Assembly (NCBI GenBank): GCA_021234155.1
Contig: JAJEKV010000059.1
Coordinates: forward strand, 4,639,228-4,703,227
Direction: 5' to 3'
From: Isoetes taiwanensis
Taxonomy: Eukaryota > Streptophyta > Lycopodiopsida > Isoetales > Isoetaceae
Length of the DNA: 64,000 nt
Shown: positions 10,701 to 20,057 of the stretch, piece by piece
Position numbering within the stretch: the stretch's first letter is position 1
Layout of the letters: every line of letters starts with the position of its first letter
Translations under genes and position numbers: made by a program
Notes under the pieces: generated by a model
Database searches by the model: none
Told to the model about the DNA's origin: nothing
What the model saw: only the letters and a program-made list of their open reading frames with translations

Positions 10701-13683
10701 GCGGAACTGTGTCAAATGCTTTGGCAAAATCAATGAAGCAGCAGAGCAATGGTTTTCCTTGTGATCTGGCCTCTTCTATCATAGTACGCAGCGTAATCAA
10801 ATGATCTATAGTGGAGGAGCCACGCCGAAATCCAGCTTGACCTCGTGCTCTTACTCCATGAGCCTCGGCCCAAGCAGTAAGTTTTGTATCAAAAACCTTG
10901 CCAAAAAGCTTGGCAAGTATTGGACTAATCATGATAGTCCTGTAATTATTGGGCAGCAGCATATCACCTTGTTTATAAATGGGATGGATCAAGCTGGTGG
11001 TCCAGGCTTCAGGAAATCCCTCAATAATAGCTTGGTTAAAAATTTCAGAAATGAAGGTAGCCAATTCCATGCCACCATCCTTGAGATGCTCTGCTGCAAG
11101 TCCATCAATATCCCGGGCTTTGCCACAGGCCAGCCCATCAATAGCATTCTTAACATCGTCAAGAGAAACAACAAAGCTAGAAGAAGCTTCTGCGGGTAAG
11201 CGTAACTTGTCTTCTCCTTTAAAGTATAAGTGTATGGCATATGTCTGCCACACATGCAGATCTGTCAAAGCTAGTTCCTTAGAAGGAGGAGATAATTTTT
11301 TCCAGAACCATTTCCCAGATTTGTTGGCTTTGTTATCTAGTTTCCTCTGTTGCGCGCAAGTCCATGCTTGTTTCTTCTTTTTGACTAGCCTTTTGTAGGC
11401 TTGCAATGAGTGAGGATCAACTATTTGTCTCTTGGCATCTTTCAATTCCGCATCATACCATTCATTTTGTGGCTGTACACTTGTTCTCAGACGGTATTCA
11501 CCATAAGCCTTTATTGCAGATTTTGATAAAAGAGTGTTAAGAGCAGTAGCCCGAGCGTGGATATTGCATAATGCTCTTACCCGAGGCAGGCCCATAAGGA
11601 CCTCCTCATGGAAAACTTGTTTCCGGGATGCGTCATATTTAACACCTGTATTATGAGGCCTTGTAAGAGGGGGCCTTAATGCAGCTAACCTGAGTAAAAG
11701 GGGAGCATGGTCACTAGCCCCTGTAAAGGATCCAATCCGGAATTCTTCCAACATGTTTAGCGTGTGAGGCTCACCAATGACATAGTCTAGAACTGAATAT
11801 TTGAATTCTGAAGTAGTCTCACTTCTAAAAGTGTTATTGCACATGCAATGGAGAAGAATTACTTAGGTTCGATAGCATCTTAACTTTATTGTTCGAGGAA
11901 CATTAAATCACCAGGATAACAATTTAATTGGCTTGAATTAATTGCATTGCTTCTTCAATGATTCTCATGGTTCTCCCCTTTTCTAGGAATAGTCCCTCCA
12001 TTTTAGTATGTAGAAGGGACCAGACATGTATAAAAATAGGAGATACAATTTTTTTATGAGAATTAGAGGTCACCTTCTTGATGGTTTCACTTGACACAAG
12101 GTGGAACTCCAAAGGAAATTTCCTGTTAAGCTCTTGTTCAATGCGCACCTTTTGTGGTTGAAACGCAGATCACATTCACGTGTCCAAGGATTTTTTCCTG
12201 ATCACGTTTTATGCCCCAAGGTTCAATTCTGTCAGCCATGTCATATGCTCGAGGGAGGATTTTTTAATTTAGGTATCCAACCAAATGTCTTGAATGTATG
12301 CTTACAAGAATTAGCATGTCCGAGCCGGCCAGACCAGAAAATAACTTGAATACTACATTGGACAGGCCTCTTGTAAATTTGGTTTTGTTTTTCAGGTTGG
12401 CAATGCCTTTGACGAACTAGTTCATTGGTACAACTCCAATGCCAGAGAGAATAGTAAAATTTTACATGCAACAGAGAGATGCGCCGCAGGCATTATTCAG
12501 GCACTCCAACACTTTGGTATTGATCCTAATGTCTCTCCTCGTGATAGCATTGACCTGAAGGACGGGATATATCCTAGCAAGGATGAGGTAGCAGTTGCTC
12601 GTGATATTGTCGTGCATCAACTGCTATGGGAAAAGTGGCTTCTTGGAGACGTTGAGAACAGTGATGAAACTTTTCAAGTCTTGAAGGCTTCCATGGTATG
12701 TATACTACATTTAAGTAATTTTGAAACTGAGTATTCCTTTGAAAGCATGTCCATCCCCAATATCTAGCACCTTTATTTACTCATATATATGAACTAGTCC
12801 TTTTTTTCATTTACAATTTAGAACAAGGTTTGTCAGCTCTACCATCACTATTGTCATCTCGCAATTCAACTTTTATGTTATGTTTGTAATAATGGGCCTA
12901 AAAATTGGGAGTCTATACACATCCAGAATTTTGTTTTCCTTGTTGTATTTTTGGCCTCTACAACTTTCTTTGCTGGCAACATACCTCAATCCTGTTGTCA
13001 TGTTGCAAAGCATTTTCGTCATTTGTAAAAGTTGAACTTTAATTTTTACAAATTTTACAAAGTAGGGGTTGCAAATTGTGCTAGATGCATCATTAAAGTA
13101 TATATTAAGTCTTTTCCTAATCCTGTAGATGTTTAATGCATATATCAAAAGCAAAGTATGCAATGCATGCCCTTTGTAATGGAAAAGAGCCATCATTCGC
13201 TGATTTTAGTTTTCTGTAACACCAGGGAAAAGAGTCAATTGTAGTAACTCCATGGGGTGTTGAAGAAAACATTCTTGATGCAATTGGCATGTTTAGGTCA
13301 CTGCACGGTGTTAAGAAAGGAAAACACTTCTATATTTGGGTTGATAGGATCTATCCCATTAAGTCCACTGAGGATGTTTGGGTCTTCAAGTTTGACAAAT
13401 GGCAGAAAAACGGTGATAAGCTTAACCTTCACATTTTTGTTTGTTAGCTACTTTCCAAAGGGGAGGGGTTAATCTTTTTTCCTCGCATACAGAGGAAGAA
13501 CTTAGCTGTAGAATGACAACAGTGGTGCTGGAATACAAGGTGAGTGAAGTTATTTTGTTTTTGGAGCCATGCTTGTCCTTATGCATTAATGTTGTTTTGT
13601 AGAGTAATGCTCCACATGGTAAGGTGTTGCATATCCATGAAACATGGAGAGATGGATTTGAAGGCACAAAATCACTATATTAA
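7742..13683 (+). CDS. SPP: Sucrose-phosphate phosphatase, eight exons, apparently intact
   Basis: This enzyme hydrolyses sucrose-6-phosphate to sucrose, the last step of cytosolic sucrose synthesis after sucrose-phosphate synthase. Splicing 7742-7801, 7917-8216, 8363-8464, 8534-8728, 12396-12695, 13226-13412, 13493-13539 and 13603-13683 gives 423 codons with no stop, the usual plant SPP length. Every intron is GT-AG. The HAD catalytic domain has the nucleophile motif DLDNT (D15, D17), STGRS (51-55), a candidate Lys at K176 and GDSGND (201-206). The plant SPP C-terminal domain follows, from [11 protein letters not shown] through [13 protein letters not shown] to the HIHETW end. The start at 7742 was chosen because [11 protein letters not shown] aligns right after it; the frame is open further upstream. 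Intron 4 (8729-12395) is swollen by an antisense LINE. The least certain junction is exon 6/7, whose donor is GTGATA. Confidence 0.93.
9307..11844 (-). CDS. LINE ORF2: endonuclease end, reverse transcriptase, zinc-binding tail
   Basis: The 845-residue polyprotein would nick DNA and prime cDNA synthesis at the cut. It starts within the end of the apurinic endonuclease domain: SVLDYVI and then [10 protein letters not shown] carry the conserved SDH of the active site. The reverse transcriptase covers roughly residues 265-530: [57 protein letters not shown] and the catalytic FADD (near 10,420). A C-terminal zinc-binding segment ([18 protein letters not shown]) follows. A stop lies seven codons upstream of the start Met, so this is the downstream part of a longer ORF. 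It lacks catalytic endonuclease residues and is probably not mobile alone. No internal stop or frameshift was found. Confidence 0.92.
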   Translation of the reverse strand: MCNNTFRSETTSEFKYSVLDYVIGEPHTLNMLEEFRIGSFTGASDHAPLLLRLAALRPPLTRPHNTGVKYDASRKQVFHEEVLMGLPRVRALCNIHARATALNTLLSKSAIKAYGEYRLRTSVQPQNEWYDAELKDAKRQIVDPHSLQAYKRLVKKKKQAWTCAQQRKLDNKANKSGKWFWKKLSPPSKELALTDLHVWQTYAIHLYFKGEDKLRLPAEASSSFVVSLDDVKNAIDGLACGKARDIDGLAAEHLKDGGMELATFISEIFNQAIIEGFPEAWTTSLIHPIYKQGDMLLPNNYRTIMISPILAKLFGKVFDTKLTAWAEAHGVRARGQAGFRRGSSTIDHLITLRTMIEEARSQGKPLLCCFIDFAKAFDTVPRQKLLNRLIQLGVPSEWVLAIGRLYESVRGKVITPSGMTDLIISDVGVKQGCTLSPTLFGLYIDQLEEFLKQAGCCFPRLFHELVILLLFADDLLLCSHKVEDLQKQLEVLSEFCSQFGLTVNLSKTKILGFGIQNATLMYQGNTIEHAQSYKYLGHEIFTGRRPWTKGVDLRIAAALKAFYAMANMCRHSHITYWPLRKRLFETLVMPVILYASEIWGPSLCRSKWQEIEAIQKTWLHMALKVKRAVPYELLLYDCGSYPLEVHSMCNTLRYLDQKQHARDDSLIRLALKASETLKADGHNCWFKDVHGWFSRWGLDMIPFTSKFKAQAFLAYCEAPPKKKLQYYIRDFNPEHSHAIQPYLCLHGMFPGQIRAIARTRMGSHCLMIEKGRWLKLEESQRICACQEDIETEKHAIYYCHRHDTLRAKYSMIDWKLPMNELFQHTPSLPHLGNFLRELLNNVEHG
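11924..12380 (-). pseudogene. Possible LINE ORF1 (gag-like) remnant with degenerate zinc knuckle
   Basis: Upstream of the LINE ORF2, on the same strand, broken frames include [12 protein letters not shown], which looks like a CCHC knuckle (C-x2-CGRLGHxxxxC) whose first two Cys are lost. WIPKLKNPP follows, like the WVPK motif seen after the knuckle in plant DUF4283-type ORF1 proteins. A 74-codon frame (11,924-12,148) continues toward ORF2. The assignment rests on these two short motifs and the position. It reaches almost to the polypyrimidine tract of the SPP intron-4 acceptor. Confidence 0.4.
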
Positions 13684-14929
13684 TTTGGAAGGCACAAATT
13701 TTCTATATTAATTATTTACAATGTAATCAGATATTTGTAATTTGATCAAATATTTGTAATTCATTGTTTTCTTTCAAGTACTAATATACATATTTTCTAA
13801 AGAGATACAGGCTTACATCAAATTCATTGTTTGAGTTTAGAATCTTTATGGCATGGGAAGTGCCACTATAAAGTAGAGTCAAGTCTCTTGAGGCCTGTTG
13901 GATTGCAGTGTAGTTGGGAGCTGTTTATGCTTTGTGGAGATTAGAACCAGTTTTTTCTGCAATACAGCAACGCATGCTTGTGCTGTAAAAGCTTTGAGAA
14001 AGGATGAATGCTCTAAATTGTTTTGAGAAAGGATGAATCGAGGAATCCCAAGAGCATTAGTTTCTCTTGAATGTTAGCACGCCCTATCTATTTCTGGCTG
14101 AGACATTATAATACATACTTAAGTAAGGGTATCAATTGTGGCCATTGACAGATAGGTTCTTCGCATTGTTATCCGTTTCGATTATTGAGACAACTGATGA
14201 GTCTCGAGAAATATATATAAGAGAAAGCCTAGGACATGAGATTGGCGACTATCATACCCGAGGATGATTGACAGATATGCACAAATCTGGGACAAAACTT
14301 ACGGGCCTGCACGTTGGGTGTATTCAATAAGATCAATCTGAGTATGATGATCTTTGAAGCTCCATCTGCAAATTAACTGTTTACCCTGCAGTTGTCGGCT
14401 TGCATCCTTTACTGCCGCCTTGGCAGATGTTTATAATTTCTCTGTTACATCTGCTAATGTTTTTAGAAGATTTTAGGTTGGCCTCGCTACAGTCTAAGGT
14501 CGACAATGCCTTAGTTTTGAACGTTTTTCTCCTAATCTTAGTAGTTCTTTGTGTTTGCTGTTTAAATTTTGCATCAGCCTTCATGGCAGTTTGCATGTGA
14601 GTAGGTTTCTCAATGAATGAAACCGAGGGTTGGTTTGTTTTTTTTGGGTTAAAACTTTAAGGGCCGTTGGATTGGATTTTGCCTGTATAATGGTCTGTTG
14701 TTGACGGCGATTGGGGACCAACAAAATTGGAATTGCCCTCATACAGAGGACGTTTGGCATCGAGCACCTGTGCGACCTCACACCTCGCCGGAATCAATTG
14801 GGCATCAATTGGCTTGGCATCAATTGGGCGATCTTGTTGGAGTCGGCTTGCATTTGAAGATGCGTGGATGCAAGTGCGTTGTTCTTGTCTGTTTTCTGTG
14901 GAGCGGCATGCCGAGTAGCCAAGGGTCTG
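13684..14929. other. Region 3' of SPP, no gene seen
   Basis: This stretch holds the SPP 3' UTR and AT-rich intergenic sequence. No domain-bearing frame was recognised and the open frames are short and overlapping on both strands. Confidence 0.5.
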
Positions 14930-15841
14930 AGTGTTCCACAGATGCGCGCATCTTAAGATAAGATTCTTAAGATGTGGATGTGGCGCATCGACACGCATCT
15001 TAAGTCAGATGCGTCACACTTTTTGCTGTAAAAATTTTTTTTTTGCCCTAACCTATTCCTATAGTTCCCAAATGATGTTTGCTGCGCCAAAATGTCCTTC
15101 CGAGCTATTTTCGTGGTCTGATTAAGCGGCATACAGTCGAGCAGGTCGGACCTATCTATCTGGCATACAATCGGCAGGTCCACAGGTCGGAATCCGGAGA
15201 TTCGAGGTCGGCCAGCCATATTCGAGTTACCACAGGTCAATCCAGAGATTCCAGGTCGGAATCCAGACCAGAGATTCGACGAGGTTGCAGAGCTGAGGTA
15301 GCAGAGCAGAGGGTAAACTATTCGAGGTAGCAGAGCAGATACTAGTTTTGCTGGTGCAACACTTGATTTCTCCTGGATTTCAGAGTTTAGAGGATTCAAC
15401 TAAAGGGACTTACACAAAGGTAAGCGATGCTTTGGAGATTCACTTGTAATCTACCTTACAGGTAAAAACTAACAGCACTAACTTAAAATATCTTGAAATC
15501 TGCACCTAGGCATCAATACTAAAGGGACAGAGCAGAGGCTCTTCTTCATCTGGCTAAAACTATCTATTAGTTATTGTATTTGTCTGTTCACTTGTCATTT
15601 TACTTGCTTTGGTCACTCTGGACATCTTTTCTGGTTCAGTTATGCTAATGTTTGAACACTTTTCTACTAAGTTTATGAACTACTAGTATATCTATGGCTG
15701 CTTATTAAGGTATTTGCCATCCTTTTTTTTTTTTTTTACAAACGCATCTTAACGCATCTAAAAATCTTAGATGCTTAGATGCTTAAGATGCTCAGATGTG
15801 TCGCATCTAACGCATCTCTCTTAAGATGCGTTTGAACACTG
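14930..15841. mobile_element. Non-autonomous foldback DNA element with GCATCTTAAG subterminal repeats
   Basis: The left end (AGTGTTCCACAGATGCGC from 14,930) and the right end (inverted AGTGTTCAAACGCATCTT to 15,841) form an imperfect inverted repeat. Inside each end, about 90 bases are dense in GCATCTTAAG and ATGCG in both orientations (14,940-15,020 and 15,735-15,835). The AGTGTTC terminus resembles hAT-type ends. The interior (about 15,100-15,330) has short GAGGTCGG and GAGGTAGCAGAGCAGA repeats and no coding capacity. No clean 8-bp target duplication is visible, so the superfamily is a guess. Confidence 0.6.
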
Positions 15842-16429
15842 CTGGCAAAGGTGACAGAGGTATGTTTCAATCTGTGTCAATGCTGAAAAAACTTGCTAGA
15901 GGTTTTAGGTCTAGGCAGGGCATGCATGAGTCTGTGGATGAGGAGGGACGATCTCCTGAGAGCAGCAGCGCTGGAGCCGCCAGGCCCAGGGGCAGCATGA
16001 ATCCGCTAGCCCCCAATGATTTCCTCAGCCTTCCATCGGCTTTTCCATCGTAGTGCCTTCGTAGAGGTTTCTTCTGAGGTGCTCCAGCTGCCTCCAGAAA
16101 GAACTCAGTGCAACCGTAGCATTCTGGCTAATGCTTGCGAGGCCTTTGTACCAACAAGGAAGAGAGGCAGGCCACGAAAGAATGTTGGAGTTGTAATTCG
16201 TGAACAGAATAAAAGAGGTTAGCTTAAGAAGAGCAGACAGCTGCAAAAGGAGGAGAGCAAGAAGTTGAAACAGATGGAGAAAGAGAAGAGACAGAGGGAG
16301 AAGATGGAGGAACGAGAAAAGGTGAAGAGGCAGAAAGAGGAGAAGAAGTGCATACAGAAGAAAGAGAAGGAGATGAAGAAGAATGCTGAGAAGGATGGGA
16401 AAAGCAATGTGCTGGATGTCAGCGTGACT
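15842..16429 (+). pseudogene. N-terminal region of HUH-endonuclease element: AT-hook and Lys/Glu coiled coil
   Basis: Several plus-strand frames join into one plausible N-terminal region. A Ser/Gly/Pro-rich start (15,850-16,050) is followed by a segment with the AT-hook-like KRGRPRKN (about 16,165-16,190). A stop (TAG near 16,222) comes next, then about 55 residues almost wholly of Lys, Glu, Arg, Gln and Met (16,230-16,400), a likely coiled coil. Both would suit a DNA-binding, self-associating transposase leader. At least one frameshift (near 16,050) and one stop break it. It runs without a gap into the HUH segment. I know no named family for this leader alone. Confidence 0.5.
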
Positions 16430-16970
16430 GTGATAGTAAGTGGCTCTGATATACTTGAAGAACACTATTTAAGAGCATGCAAGTTTTTAGATTCAGATTG
16501 TTTGGCGGGCATACTGGCAGTCGAGCGTGGCTCCGAGCTCCGAGCTTGATCATCTCCACTTGCAATGTGTATTTCGAGTTCCTTCAACCACGCCTGCAGT
16601 TGTCAATGTCCAATTGAGGCAAGCTCTTGACTGGACGAATCATCGTCTAGTGCCATTCTGTGCAAGGCCTTGAAAGATACTCGTTTGCCTTGCACTTGAA
16701 AGATACTCGTTTGCATTGCTTCGAGGGGATGCTTGGATATTGTTTAAAAGATGCAGGCAAACATTATAGAAATCATATGAAAGAGGTCTCCCCTGAGCAA
16801 CTTCAACATTGCAAGAACCTGTACGCTCTACACGGAGCTGGAGAGATCAAGCACTATGTGGTGCTGGATAATAGGAACTTGCTTGGTCGTGCGAGTCATT
16901 TTGTCTTATATCATGGGAGACGGCAAAGGACTCCCAGCCTATGTTACACAATCGCCCGAGTGCTGTGAAC
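16430..16970 (+). pseudogene. HUH (Y1) endonuclease relic, Replitron-like
   Basis: This resembles a rolling-circle replication initiator, which nicks DNA with a tyrosine and joins it. SCLAGILAVERGSEL-like residues precede DHLHLQCVF, whose HLH (16,551-16,559) is a HUH metal-binding motif. About 60 codons on, GMLGYCLKDAG (around 16,730-16,760) supplies the YxxK catalytic motif (YCLK, 16,738-16,749), followed by HYRNHMKEVSPEQL. ERG-x-HLH-x and GYCxKDxGK spacing agrees with what I recall of the Replitron class and not with the Y2 Helitron Rep, which is a different protein at 24-25.7 kb. The gene is broken by a 7-bp tandem duplication just before the HUH motif (16,533-16,546) and a 26-bp tandem duplication (16,669-16,719) between the two motifs. 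Each shifts the frame. Confidence 0.65.
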
Positions 16971-17079
16971 TGGAATGTTCACCCTTTCTAGTGCCTGAGT
17001 TCTCCCTTGGAATTCTGCCCAAATCAGTTATTACAGAGTAGAGGCAGCTTGGAGGCTTACGTTTTGACATTGGATAGTA

Positions 17080-17535
17080 CAAGTTCTTAAGTTTCTCTTA
17101 TGTTGTTATGCTTCATCTTACTGATTGGCTAAATTTTGTGTTGCAAGCTCCCATGTTGAAGGTCCAGCCAGTGAAGACAACATAGTTGCCTCTCCTCCGC
17201 CTCCGTTCTCTACTTTTATTCCCTTAGATGCAGAATCCGAGGAGAGGCACGGTGTTGAAGAGCGTGCTCTTACAATCATAGGTCCTTACTTTGATGTTGA
17301 ATGAATGAAGGCGCAAACTTGGAGGATGGTGCGTAGCCTATCTTTTAGCTTGATCAATGCGGTGGATATCCTGGAGGAAGCCCTTACTGCTATGGATGAT
17401 CTCCATGTAGTTGTTCCAATGCTAGACAGAAGGGTCTTTCGAGCTGAAGTAAACCACGTACGAGCCATGCTTGTGTCCAAGATGTGGCAGCTCCAGCAGC
17501 TGGCGGCCGCTCATCCAAACACGACGCAGGCGTGA
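17080..17535 (+). pseudogene. C-terminal part of the HUH-element protein, or a second protein
   Basis: Two plus-strand frames follow the HUH relic. The first (17,140-17,303) is Pro/Ser/Glu-rich and ends at a TGA. The second (17,305-17,535, 76 codons) is predicted helical, with leucine-rich spacing (LSFSLINAVDILEEAL, LVSKMWQLQQLAAAH). The separating stop is directly in phase, so the two may once have been one protein. Location and similar base composition suggest they belong to the same element. No family was recognised. Confidence 0.4.
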
Positions 17536-17984
17536 TGTGTTGCTTCGCTGGCTGGCTTTGGAGATCTTTTGCTGTATACAGTTCTGGTGTTCCTGCTGGT
17601 TCTATGCGAAGTTGTAGTTTTGTTGTTCCTTTTCATTTTGACGTTGCTGTTCTTGGTCTATATGCCAATTGTCATTGGCATCTCTGTATATTTAATGTTG
17701 ATGTTCCTATTCTGTGCACAAGTTGTGGTATATATATTTAATGTTGATATTGATGTTTTGAGCACAAGCTGTTCTGTTCTTTTGCTTGTAATGTAATCGT
17801 GATGCCTCTTATGTCTTGCTACGCACCACGTTCTTTGTGAAACAGGAAGAAACTGAGAAAAATTGAATTACTAGAATGTTCCTACTAGTGAGAATTGTCA
17901 AATTGCCTATATTTCATTTTGTTGGAGATTTTAGTTTCGTAGTCACGAGTAACATTGGTATTTTCACATGAAACTTGAGAGACT

Positions 17985-18423
17985 TTGATTTTGCGTGTGA
18001 TTAAACAAGAAAAAGGCTTCTCTTCGGCTTGAGACGGGTCGGTGGGTTGGAGAGCTGCGCCAGGAAGGCTTTGTCAGTGTTGCCCGCTGGGGGTTGTTGA
18101 GGATGAAAGCCATGCCTTCCAGAGCTGTCCAGCCTATAGTCAGATTCGGGCTCGCTACATTCTCTTGGTGCGACACAGTGCGCCTACCGACGAGCTACTC
18201 AAGATAACCGCCGGGATTCGATCCCTTGGCTCCTACCTCCGGAGGTTTTGTATCTGGACTCACCTCGCCCGGGCACCTACGAGGTGCCGGGAATTCATGT
18301 ATATGTATATTTATGCGTACCCGGCAGCTTGTTGCCGCTGACGGTTTTTCCCTCCTAAGGGGGGGGGTTTTTAATCCGGGTAGCAACGGGCTTGCTGCAC
18401 CCGTATAATTTGGGTCCCATAGG
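17985..18423 (+). mobile_element. Second LINE 3' fragment, same family as at 4.2-4.7 kb
   Basis: The frame at 18,042-18,341 encodes LCQCC, then EDESHAFQSCPAYSQI, the same Cys/Cys/His/Cys zinc-binding tail as the 4.2-kb copy. A frameshift separates it from the preceding RLETGRW. The 3' UTR (18,290-18,423) ends in a CCCTCC...GGGGGGG stem region, GGGTAGCAACGGGCTTGCTGC, and TTGGGTCCCATAGG. It is a 5'-truncated dead copy. Confidence 0.8.
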
Positions 18424-18840
18424 ACACGTCAGCTCTGCGAACCGTCGATGAACGATGTCACGCTGACTGTGCCATGACACGCACGCCGTCCGCCGTGGCA
18501 ACATCACCCGACCCGCCACGCCAGTTTTCGACACATCGGCTTTACGTAATCGCCGATGAACGACGCAAGCCGACGATGCCATGATACGCGATGCCGCCCC
18601 GCCGCGGTAACAAAGACCTACCACGCAGTTTACTCAACACGCCGCCTCTGCGCATCATCGATGAACGACGTCACGCTGACGTGCCATGACACGCATGCCG
18701 TCCGCCGTGGCAACAGCACCAACCCATGCGAGCCGAAGCTACACGTCAGCCTGCGACTCGTCGATGAACGACGCCATGACACGCAGGCTGGCCAGCTGGG
18801 CAACATCATCAGGCCACGCAAGCCGACGTGACACGTCAGT
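18424..18840. repeat. Tandem repeat, four ~105-bp units
   Basis: Units begin with ACAC(G/A)(T/C)C at 18,424, 18,531, 18,637 and 18,741, with a partial fifth from 18,831. Each contains CGATGAACGACG and CCATGACACGC(A/G). Unit lengths are 107, 106, 104 and 90. They start exactly where the LINE tail stops. A GACGT-rich stretch (18,850-18,960) follows and may be a decayed continuation. Confidence 0.85.
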
Positions 18841-18960
18841 AGAGATTTGTGTCGTTTATTGACATTTAGGTCGTTTAACGACGTTTACGTCATTCATCGA
18901 CGTCAGTACGTCGTTCATCCACGTGCGGACGTTGTTCCACGTCGACGATCCCTTGTAGTG

Positions 18961-19172
18961 CCATAACAAATTCCATAGCATACTTCTTGTCACAGTATCT
19001 GGTGAAGTCAGATAACCAATATTACTTATATTAAAACCTGGTTATAGACAGTATTTTGAGAAAGGCCCTTGTAGCATATTGGAACATGTACATAACCAGC
19101 CATTTGACAATTTCCCATATCACTAGGTAGTTAACATGACTACACTTGTCTTTATAATAATAAAAAAAAAAA
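18961..19172. other. AT-rich spacer
   Basis: Nothing recognisable was found. It ends in an A run immediately before the 885-bp dispersed repeat. Confidence 0.5.
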
Positions 19173-20057
19173 AAACCCAGCCTGAACTAGCATACGCTAG
19201 ACCAGCATCTACCTCGGTCAATCCCTTGGTAGTATTATCATCCTAATATCTAAACTGAACAAGCCAGTCTAGACTAGTACCTTTTTTTCCAAAGCCTAAG
19301 TAATATGAAGACCATTGATCAATGACTAAAAATTAAAGCATATGCATTATGAGACTGAAATTCTTTTCACTATATTTAGCGAGACAGAGCCAGAAAGAAG
19401 AATTCCATCTTTTAGATGTTTATCAACGTATCATATCATACCTTGAATCATATCATATCCTTAAAGAAGAAAATAGATCTTTTAACCCAAATATCTTCTA
19501 TCATATTTCATGTTTTAAAATTCAGAAGTACAAAAGCATTCCAAAAATAAAAGTTGATATTAATAACCAGTTTTGAAATCTGTTTTTGTCATTTAGATGA
19601 ACTGCTGATGCCAAGCTTGTTTCTCAGCTACAACCATATTCTCTTCCACAACTCCATCATTCTTTAAGCCTAGTCCAACTACAAAAGCAAAGAGAACAAT
19701 GGGAAGAAAATCCCGTACCTGCAGCCAATCAGTACCCTGTTAGCGTGAAAACGGTATCAGGGCAAGGGCCAAAAGGTACATTGGGATTTTCAGTTCATCA
19801 TTGATTACCCATTGTGCCTTTTGCCCTGAGTTAGAACTAGCAAAAGAAATGAACTGCCATTATCCATGTCTATGCATTATATAGTACCCTCTATGATCTT
19901 GCTAAAATTAATATTATTCCTTTGCTGATGTCAATAATGCAAAGTCCCTGCTGTTACATATCAGCCAGCCTGAAGTAGATTAAGTGTTTGACAGATCAAA
20001 AGCATATGCTGCATTCATGTAATACAGAAACTATGTTCTCTACAAACCTCAACAAAA
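19173..20057. repeat. 885-bp dispersed segment, copy 1
   Basis: This segment, from AAACCCAGCCTGAAC to CTCAACAAAA, recurs in the same orientation at 52,412-53,316 with only scattered substitutions and two small insertions in the other copy. Flanks differ completely on both sides. It has no long frame (the best is 75 codons at 19,349). Its ends do not start TG or end CA, so it is not obviously an LTR. Confidence 0.9.

Larger units (their letters stand above)
9183..12380 (-). mobile_element. LINE retrotransposon inside the SPP intron, 5' truncated
   Basis: A non-LTR retrotransposon lies antisense to SPP. Its ORF2-like frame is intact over 845 codons, so the insertion seems fairly young. The 3' UTR (minus strand, below 9307) ends in an ATT/TTA microsatellite at 9183-9212 instead of poly(A). 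Just before it is a small stem (AGCCC...GGGCT). The N-terminal half of the endonuclease is missing, and a possible ORF1 zinc-knuckle remnant lies further 5' (to about 12,380), suggesting internal loss rather than simple truncation. The 5' boundary is uncertain and I could not find a target-site duplication. Confidence 0.85.
8729..12395 (+). other. SPP intron 4, enlarged by a LINE
   Basis: The donor GTAAGT follows GGTGTTCTT and the acceptor TTTTTCAG precedes GTTGGCAAT, so the flanking exons join in frame. Only about 450 bases at the 5' end and perhaps a few dozen at the 3' end look like original intron. The remainder is LINE-derived and antisense to SPP. Confidence 0.85.

Noticed and set aside
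15842-16429. Independent host AT-hook gene
   Set aside because: It runs directly into the HUH segment in the same orientation and is frameshifted; more simply part of the same element.
19173-20057. LTR pair of a giant retrotransposon with 52,412-53,316
   Set aside because: The ends do not start TG or end CA, flanks show no target duplication, and the interval holds unrelated elements.
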